Positions 6,865 to 11,359 of a stretch of DNA of 11,359 nt are shown here, in pieces; within the stretch, counting starts at the first letter, position 1, and each line of letters opens with the position of its first letter. The notes below the pieces were generated by a model that worked only from the letters and a program-made list of their open reading frames with translations, ran no database searches and had not been told where the DNA came from. The stretch spans positions 1 through 11,359 of the forward strand of contig JAUVVS010000024.1 of NCBI GenBank assembly GCA_030604545.1. Reading direction: 5' to 3'. The stretch is from Deltaproteobacteria bacterium (GTDB taxonomy: Bacteria; Desulfobacterota; Desulfobacteria; Desulfobacterales; JAUVVS01). The position numbers and the translations under genes are program-made.

Positions 6865-7599
6865 CTACTTGAGATATATTTCGACAGAGACTGTCTGCTT
6901 TAGTCTTACTATAAAATAGACTACCGAGAATATATATGCCGGCAGGTATAGCCACCAGGCAAACGGGTTCGGAATCCCGCTGTAAAGCACATCATCCGGC
7001 ACACGCATTATGTTCTTCCAGTCCCAGCAAAAAGCCACGATCATCAGGAAGCCGCAGCCCAATTCAATGACCCAATCATACCACCGCCAGTGGAACACAC
7101 AACCATTTTCGTCATAGTAGATAATAAGGAACCCGGCGACTACCATTGTTATTGCGATCAAAAGAGGTGTTATTACCGGACCTACCCAAGGAAGAGGAAT
7201 AAAAAACAGAAGATCCCATGTCATGAGGCTCTCCGGCCATCCAACCATGATCCAAAGCCAAAAGTAGTAGAATATGTCCCAAATTCCAAATGCAATCATA
7301 AAGAAACAAAACTTTTGTATAGCATTCTTTCCTATTATGCATCCCACTGTTACAAGCATAATGATCGTAGCGATCTCGCGTCCTAGCTCGATGCGCATGA
7401 GAGTGTCAACAACGCGTTTTCCATCCTCCCATTGAACAACGATTGGAAAGTAGAACGAACCGTCAAAGTAAATTTCACGAAGATAGACAACAACCGCACT
7501 TTCAACACATGCGAATGCAATTGAAAAAGCTACAACCCATATCCAGCGCCGTAATGCCACTCCGTGAAATTGTTTATTTTTGGTGTCTATTGTTATCAT
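6865..7599 (-). CDS. Multi-pass membrane protein of unknown function, coupled to mpl
   Basis: I do not recognise a named family. The 244-residue product has hydrophobic segments at about 20-42, 74-90, 95-118, 130-162 (long enough for two passes), 174-192 and 213-232. Trp and aromatic residues are very frequent (WDIFYYFWLWIMVGWPESL; WHWRWYDW-like region at 170-176). The middle segment WPESLMTWDLLFFIPLPWVGP, rich in Trp, Pro and Gly, looks like a conserved core and probably carries the function. There is no signal peptide, lipobox or cytosolic domain. The ATG at 7599 overlaps the mpl stop (ATGA), a sign of translational coupling; a separate Shine-Dalgarno is weak (GGAT about 12 bases up). It ends with TAG. 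The mpl linkage suggests but does not prove an envelope-related role. Confidence 0.8.
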   Translation of the reverse strand: MITIDTKNKQFHGVALRRWIWVVAFSIAFACVESAVVVYLREIYFDGSFYFPIVVQWEDGKRVVDTLMRIELGREIATIIMLVTVGCIIGKNAIQKFCFFMIAFGIWDIFYYFWLWIMVGWPESLMTWDLLFFIPLPWVGPVITPLLIAITMVVAGFLIIYYDENGCVFHWRWYDWVIELGCGFLMIVAFCWDWKNIMRVPDDVLYSGIPNPFAWWLYLPAYIFSVVYFIVRLKQTVSVEIYLK

Positions 7600-9029
7600 T
7601 GGTTTAATAAATCCAACAGCCTTTCATGAATATTATCAAACCCCCCGTTTGACATTATTAGTATAATATCACCGGAACTTGATTCTCTGACCAGAAAATC
7701 TAAGATGGATTCCGTATCTGAAAAATAGTGTGCATCCTTACCACGATTTTTTAAATCATCCACAAGTTGCTCTGATGAAAAACGTTCATCAAAAGGGATC
7801 TTTTCTAGAAGCGGGGGCTTTCGGATATAGATAAGATCCGCCTGGTCAAATGAAAGCGGATAAATGTTCTGAAAAACTCTACGCATGCTGGAGTTGGTCC
7901 TTGGTTCAAACACAGCTATAAGTCGCCCCTCCGGGTAAAAGGGCTTAATCGCCCGGATTGTCTCCCTAACAGCAGTAGGATGGTGGGCGAAATCATCAAT
8001 GACTGTAATTCCTTTTTTTTGCCCTCGTATTTCCTGTCGCCTCTTTGTGCTTTTAAAGTTCTCAATGGCTCCACTAATTCTATCTAAAGGTACCAACAGA
8101 TTATCTGCAATTGCAATTGCCGATAATGTATTTAACAGGTTGTGCTCACCCATAAGTTTTGTTTTAAAGATTCCAAAATTCTTACCCCTTTTAAATACTT
8201 CAAAAAAGGTCCATGGCGGCTCAATGAAGATACCACCCAAAGACCAGGGTAATTTTGTGTCCCTTCCATATCCTTCGACTCGGCATTTCCTGTTACGAAC
8301 TAGTTCAGCAACCTCTTTATCTTCGTCAAAAGCAATAAGCGTACTCTTTGAAGATATCTCGGAAATAAAATTGTTAAATGCCTGTCTAACATGATTCATA
8401 TCTTCAAATATATCCGCATGGTCAAATTCAACGCTTGTCAGTATCGCCATGAAAGGATTATAGTGTATAAATTTTGGCCTCTTATCAAAAAAAGCAGTAT
8501 CATACTCATCCCCTTCGATTACAATATATTCCCCTTTTCCAAAACGATAGTTGCTGTTAAGATTGTTTAAAATCCCTCCTATAATAAAGGAGGGATCAAG
8601 ACCTGCTTCATGGAGAATCCAGGCTAAGATAGAAGATGTTGTTGTTTTACCGTGAGTACCTGTAACAAGAATCGGTTTTTTGTCGATTGCAACAAACCTG
8701 TTTATAGCCTGAGGCATAGAACAGAAATTAAGTCCCATTTTGTGCATTTTGACAACTTCCGGGTTATTCCTTGTCACAGCATTTCCAACAACTAATAGAT
8801 CATAACCAGATGAAATATTCTTTTCGCTGAAACCATCGAAAATATCGATACCCTTATACGAAAGAAAGTTGCTCATAGGTGGATAAATTTTTTGGTCAGA
8901 GCCTGTTACCTGAAAACCCATATCCTTTAGTATGCAGGCCAACGCCCCCATACCGGTGCCACATATAGCAACCATATGTATTGTTTTTACATCTTCAGGG
9001 ATACAATTTTTATTTAAATCGATTGCCAC
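7596..9029 (-). CDS. mpl: UDP-N-acetylmuramate:L-alanyl-gamma-D-glutamyl-meso-diaminopimelate ligase
   Basis: Mpl joins recycled murein tripeptide (L-Ala-gamma-D-Glu-meso-DAP) to UDP-MurNAc with ATP, in the cytoplasm. The 477-residue protein shows the Mur-ligase plan: N-terminal Rossmann-like GTGMGALA at 24-31 and TGSDQKIYPPMS at 42-53, ATP loop GTHGKTTT at 124-131, the acidic IEGDEYDTAFFDKR at 171-184 that is typical of Mpl rather than MurC, GEHNLLN at 294-300, RRQE at 330-333, and C-terminal DDFAHHPTAVR at 345-355 and EPRTNSS at 375-381. The start is GTG at 9029 with TTAGGAAA upstream; length is a little above the usual 450-460. It points to a meso-DAP peptidoglycan. The stop TGA overlaps the start of the downstream membrane protein gene. 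Upstream on the same strand lies the terminated ribosomal operon, so mpl needs its own promoter. Confidence 0.95.
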   Translation of the reverse strand: MAIDLNKNCIPEDVKTIHMVAICGTGMGALACILKDMGFQVTGSDQKIYPPMSNFLSYKGIDIFDGFSEKNISSGYDLLVVGNAVTRNNPEVVKMHKMGLNFCSMPQAINRFVAIDKKPILVTGTHGKTTTSSILAWILHEAGLDPSFIIGGILNNLNSNYRFGKGEYIVIEGDEYDTAFFDKRPKFIHYNPFMAILTSVEFDHADIFEDMNHVRQAFNNFISEISSKSTLIAFDEDKEVAELVRNRKCRVEGYGRDTKLPWSLGGIFIEPPWTFFEVFKRGKNFGIFKTKLMGEHNLLNTLSAIAIADNLLVPLDRISGAIENFKSTKRRQEIRGQKKGITVIDDFAHHPTAVRETIRAIKPFYPEGRLIAVFEPRTNSSMRRVFQNIYPLSFDQADLIYIRKPPLLEKIPFDERFSSEQLVDDLKNRGKDAHYFSDTESILDFLVRESSSGDIILIMSNGGFDNIHERLLDLLNQ

Positions 9030-9062
9030 TTATTTTCCTAAATCGGATAAACCAGAATAGTT

Positions 9063-9148
9063 ACGCGTTATTTGTTATTAGTTATTCGTTTAAGGCTGGT
9101 TATTTAGGGTCGATTTTCATCATCCTATTAACGAATAACAAATAACGT
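9063..9148. repeat. Inverted repeat with AATAAC-rich arms
   Basis: GTTATTTGTTATT at 9067-9079 is the exact reverse complement of 9134-9146. The match continues as CGTT/AACG on the inner side if a 7-base AGTTATT insertion in the left arm is skipped. The arms enclose about 50 bases with no coding signal. It looks like a small dispersed intergenic element; dispersal cannot be judged from one copy. Confidence 0.6.
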
Positions 9149-9370
9149 AAGCGTTCATGGGTTCAGAGGTTCAGAGTTCGTTGAACTTTGTATTCTGAAC
9201 TGTGAGCAGTTACTGTGTAAGACCGTTTCGCATACCAAAGAAAACAAACAAACTTCGGTTTTGTTTCCGAATGGAATGCTTCAGAAATATTGTGCACTGT
9301 TCAGATTTTTAAGTTGAACCTACTATTTCTGAACCCTGAACTTTTGAACCTTGAACCCATGAACGGTTAC
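9147..9370. repeat. Large imperfect inverted repeat with GAAC-rich arms and a UUCG-type apex hairpin
   Basis: The outer arms 9147-9165 and 9352-9370 are complementary at 18 of 19 positions (CGTTCATGGGTTCA is the perfect part) and continue imperfectly inward (AGGTTCA / TGAACCT). Inner complementary pairs are nested around the same centre: 9194-9200 with 9299-9305 (TCTGAAC/GTTCAGA), and 9230-9236 with 9273-9279 (one mismatch). At the centre is AAACAAAC-TTCG-GTTTTGTTT (9246-9266), a stem with one bulge closed by C(TTCG)G. The nesting means the whole 224 bases can fold into one long irregular hairpin. No open frame of note is inside. It could be a MITE-like or REP-like element or a structured transcript; no target-site duplication is clear. 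Confidence 0.6.
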
Positions 9371-9405
9371 AAAACAATCAGGTCCGATGATCGTTGTTTT
9401 ACAAT

Positions 9406-9439
9406 AAAAAAGGCCCTACCATAGAAGGTCGGGCCTTTT
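9406..9439 (-). terminator. Intrinsic terminator of the rpoA-rplQ operon
   Basis: A stem AAAAGGCCC / GGGCCTTTT (9408-9416 with 9431-9439), a single mismatch, then ACC/GGT and a 6-base loop. On the minus strand it is followed by six T residues. It lies 24 bases beyond the rplQ stop, so it ends the alpha operon. Confidence 0.9.
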
Positions 9440-9463
9440 GATGTTTTTATGTAAAAAATAAGG

Positions 9464-10099
9464 TTATATCTTCTCCTTAGTTTTTGCTAAATTACTTTTG
9501 GATTTCTTTTTTACATCTTTAGCTTTTTTTGGTTCTTCTGTTTCATCTGTTACAGAAGATAAAGTCGTTTTCTTGTCCGGTTTTTCTTCTGAATCGGAAG
9601 AAGTTTCAATAGAGCCCTCTTCCGGTGCCTTATCAGAAGATATATCTTCTTTTTTATCACTTAACGCTTTCTCTTCTAAAGCTTGTCGTTTCTTTGGACT
9701 ATCACCTTTCCCTTTTTTTGTTGTCTTCTTCTTTTTCTCTTTTTCGGAAGCCACCAGTTCAACAAGAGAAATTGGGGCGGCATCTCCTTGTCGTCTTCCC
9801 AGCTTAACAATCCTGGTAAATCCCCCTTGTCTCGAATTAAATCGTTCGGCAGCTTCATTAAAGAGCTTGGAAACAATATTCCTTTCCCTTATAATTGAAA
9901 GTGCCTGCCGCCTTGCATGTAAATCTCCTCGCTTAGCCAGGGTAATCAAATGATCTGCCCAGCGCCTCAATTCCTTTGCTTTAACATCTGTAGTACGAAT
10001 ATGCTCATATTTAAAAAGCGAGGTAACCATGTTTCTGAACATAGCTTTCCTATGACTGCTTGTTCTATTTAATTTCAAACCTGCTTTTCGATGTCTCAT
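9464..10099 (-). CDS. rplQ: 50S ribosomal protein L17 with a long charged C-terminal extension
   Basis: Residues 1-119 are a standard bacterial L17: MRHRKAGLKLNRTSSHRKAM at the start, FKYEHIRTTDVKAKELRRWAD, then FTRIVKLGRRQGDAAPISLVEL. L17 sits near the peptide exit tunnel of the large subunit and is normally 115-130 residues. Here a further 92 residues follow, dominated by Lys, Glu, Asp, Ser and Thr (KEKKKKTTKKGKGDSPKKR, then SSDSEEKPDKK), clearly low-complexity and probably disordered. ATG at 10099 is preceded by AAAGGAGAG lying in the end of rpoA; the gap to the rpoA stop is 8 bp. It is the last gene of the alpha operon, followed by an intrinsic terminator. Confidence 0.96.
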   Translation of the reverse strand: MRHRKAGLKLNRTSSHRKAMFRNMVTSLFKYEHIRTTDVKAKELRRWADHLITLAKRGDLHARRQALSIIRERNIVSKLFNEAAERFNSRQGGFTRIVKLGRRQGDAAPISLVELVASEKEKKKKTTKKGKGDSPKKRQALEEKALSDKKEDISSDKAPEEGSIETSSDSEEKPDKKTTLSSVTDETEEPKKAKDVKKKSKSNLAKTKEKI

Positions 10100-10107
10100 T
10101 AAACTAT

Positions 10108-11133
10108 TTACTCTCCTTTTTCAGAGTTGTCTTCATCTTCAGGCGGCACAAATCCTTCGAGGTCCATCCCAAGAGAAAGGTTCATTTCACCTAAGACATC
10201 TTTAATCTCGTTTAGAGATTTTCTTCCAAAGTTTTTCGTTTTAAGCATCTCTACTTCGGACTTCTGAACTAATTGATAGATTTTGTCTATATTAGCATTC
10301 TTAAGGCAATTCGCGCTTCGTACGGATAGTTCAAGTTCTTCAACACTTCTGTAAAGATTCTCATTAAACTTAAGCTTATCTTCTTCATCCGCCTTCTTTT
10401 CAGGTTCCGGCTCAAGCCCTTCATCAAAATTTATAAAGATTGTCATTTGCTCCTTTAATATCTTGGCGGCATAGGCAACAGCATCTTCGGGCAGGACACT
10501 TCCATCGGTCCAAACCTCAAGAGTAAGTTTATCATAGTCGGTCTTCTGGCCTACACGAGCATTTCCTACCACATAATTTACACGTTTTATCGGTGAAAAT
10601 ACGGCATCTATCGGTATTGTACCGACAGGAGCATCTTCATCCTTATTTGCTTCAGATAAAGAATATCCTTTTCCAATCTTAGCCGTCATGGTTATTTTCA
10701 GTTTTGCTTTCTCTGAAAGAGTTGCAATATGCAAATTTGGATTGAGGATCTCAACTTGTCCGTCATCGCTGATTATATCACCAGCGGTAACTTCTCCTTC
10801 TCCTGTAGCATCTATACTTATTGTTTTCGGTTCAATATCGGAAAGTTTAAGTCGTACTTCCTTTAAATTGAGAATAATCTCGGAAACATCTTCAAATACT
10901 CCTGGAATAACACTAAATTCATGCATTACGGTATTGAATTTCACAGAGATAATTGCAGCTCCATAAAGCGAAGAGAGTATTATCCGTCTTAAGGAAGTAC
11001 CAATTGTTATACCGAATCCCCTTTCAAGAGGTTCACAAACAAACTTGCCGTAGGTGGGTTTACTCGTAACCTGAACCTTTTCAGGGTTTATCATTTCTCG
11101 CCAATTTATATACATAATTTCATTTGATGACAT
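10108..11133 (-). CDS. rpoA: DNA-directed RNA polymerase subunit alpha
   Basis: The 341-residue alpha subunit nucleates RNA polymerase assembly. The N-terminal domain (about 1-237) has the dimer/beta-contact segment RGFGITIGTSLRRIILSS at 38-55 and the EFSVIPGVFEDV stretch at 72-83. A Glu/Lys-rich linker at about 238-256 joins it to the C-terminal domain with VRSANCLK at 271-278, matching E. coli R265-K271, which contacts UP elements and activators, and the helix-hairpin-helix LKTKNFGRKSLNEI at 297-310. An acidic tail (PEDEDNSEKGE) ends it. ATG at 11133 has GGAG 8 bases upstream. It is followed by rplQ after 8 bp and preceded by the end of rpsD after 188 bp. Confidence 0.97.
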   Translation of the reverse strand: MSSNEIMYINWREMINPEKVQVTSKPTYGKFVCEPLERGFGITIGTSLRRIILSSLYGAAIISVKFNTVMHEFSVIPGVFEDVSEIILNLKEVRLKLSDIEPKTISIDATGEGEVTAGDIISDDGQVEILNPNLHIATLSEKAKLKITMTAKIGKGYSLSEANKDEDAPVGTIPIDAVFSPIKRVNYVVGNARVGQKTDYDKLTLEVWTDGSVLPEDAVAYAAKILKEQMTIFINFDEGLEPEPEKKADEEDKLKFNENLYRSVEELELSVRSANCLKNANIDKIYQLVQKSEVEMLKTKNFGRKSLNEIKDVLGEMNLSLGMDLEGFVPPEDEDNSEKGE

Positions 11134-11321
11134 TATTGTATCTCCAAACTATTATATAGGATGTTCGAGTGTAAAAAGTAATCACATAATTAAATTATAT
11201 CCCATATTCTGGAAGGAAAAGATGCAAATTGCAGCCCATAAAATCGATAAAGTGAATATAGTAATTTCAATTAGCTACAGGATAAAATGAGATTTTTATT
11301 GAATACAGGTTATAAAGAAAG
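11134..11321 (-). promoter_or_regulatory. rpsD-rpoA spacer with possible internal promoter
   Basis: This 188-bp AT-rich gap is longer than usual inside an alpha operon. It holds two minus-strand TATAAT boxes (11199-11194 and 11156-11151) but no convincing -35 at 16-18 bases from either. The nearer box would put the transcript start on the Shine-Dalgarno itself, so only the farther one is a credible rpoA promoter. There is no terminator-like hairpin with a T-tract. Confidence 0.3.
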
Positions 11322-11359
11322 TTATTTAGAATAAAGTTCTACTATAAGCTGCTCCTGGA
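11322..11359 (-). CDS. rpsD: 30S ribosomal protein S4, last 11 residues (5' part outside window)
   Basis: The minus strand from the right edge reads QEQLIVELYSK followed by TAA at 11322-11324. This is the characteristic C-terminus of bacterial S4 (QEQLIVEFYSR-type), and its position directly before rpoA is the standard alpha-operon place of rpsD. S4 is a primary 16S-binding protein and in E. coli the translational regulator of its own operon. Only 11 sense codons and a partial codon are visible, but motif plus synteny make the call firm. Confidence 0.88.
   Translation of the reverse strand, partial: QEQLIVELYSK

Noticed and set aside
9498..9953. Open frame on the plus strand antisense to rplQ (Ser/Phe-rich, 151 codons)
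   Set aside because: It mirrors the Lys/Glu-rich L17 tail on the opposite strand, has no ribosome binding site of note, and its composition follows from that tail.
11151..11156. TATAAT box nearest rpoA as its promoter
   Set aside because: The start of transcription would fall on the Shine-Dalgarno, and no -35 is at proper distance.
1..11359. CRISPR arrays, tRNA or rRNA genes, transposases, toxin-antitoxin or phage genes
   Set aside because: No regularly spaced direct repeats, cloverleaf-like sequences, or proteins of these kinds were seen on either strand.

Overview
The window looks like chromosomal DNA from a Gram-negative bacterium, most plausibly a Desulfobacterota (deltaproteobacterial) lineage. 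Supporting this are a meso-DAP murein recycling ligase (Mpl), a lipoprotein with a lipobox, a periplasmic binding-protein transporter with an Sec signal peptide, and the general flavour of the HAD phosphatase and membrane proteins. The lineage call is an inference from protein style, not a search result. Most genes are AT-rich. The amino-acid transporter block is patchily GC-richer: hand counts of two 60-base lines gave 58% and 43%, against 23% in one mscS line and 42% in one mpl line.

Layout. (1) 1-1705, plus strand: the 3' part of a HAD-type nucleotidase, then an MscS-type mechanosensitive channel. (2) 1723-5934, minus strand: a complete general L-amino acid ABC operon in the order aapJ-aapQ-aapM-aapP. 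Its binding-protein gene aapJ is cut by one in-frame amber codon at 5662-5664. A perfect 22-bp palindrome lies just upstream of aapJ, and a perfect 10-bp-stem hairpin separates aapJ from the permease genes. (3) 6195-6815, plus strand: a YajG-like lipoprotein gene transcribed divergently from aap. (4) 6865-9029, minus strand: mpl followed by an unrecognised multi-pass membrane protein that starts inside the mpl stop codon (ATGA overlap). (5) 9030-9463: a non-coding stretch holding two abutting inverted-repeat elements and the terminator of the ribosomal operon. (6) 9464-11359, minus strand: the end of the alpha operon, rpsD (last 11 sense codons only), rpoA and rplQ. L17 carries an unusual charged C-terminal tail of about 92 residues.

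How the genes work together. The alpha operon tail is housekeeping. Mpl recycles murein tripeptide, and its small membrane partner is probably co-translated with it. The aap cassette would import L-amino acids across the inner membrane, but as written the amber codon would leave the transporter without its binding protein. The rest of aapJ is intact and in frame, so the lesion is recent, suppressed, or a sequencing or assembly error.

No new defence, mobile or RNA-guided system is visible. The points most worth checking are the amber codon, the aap operator palindrome, the abutting inverted-repeat elements at 9063-9370, the L17 tail, and the orphan membrane protein coupled to mpl.
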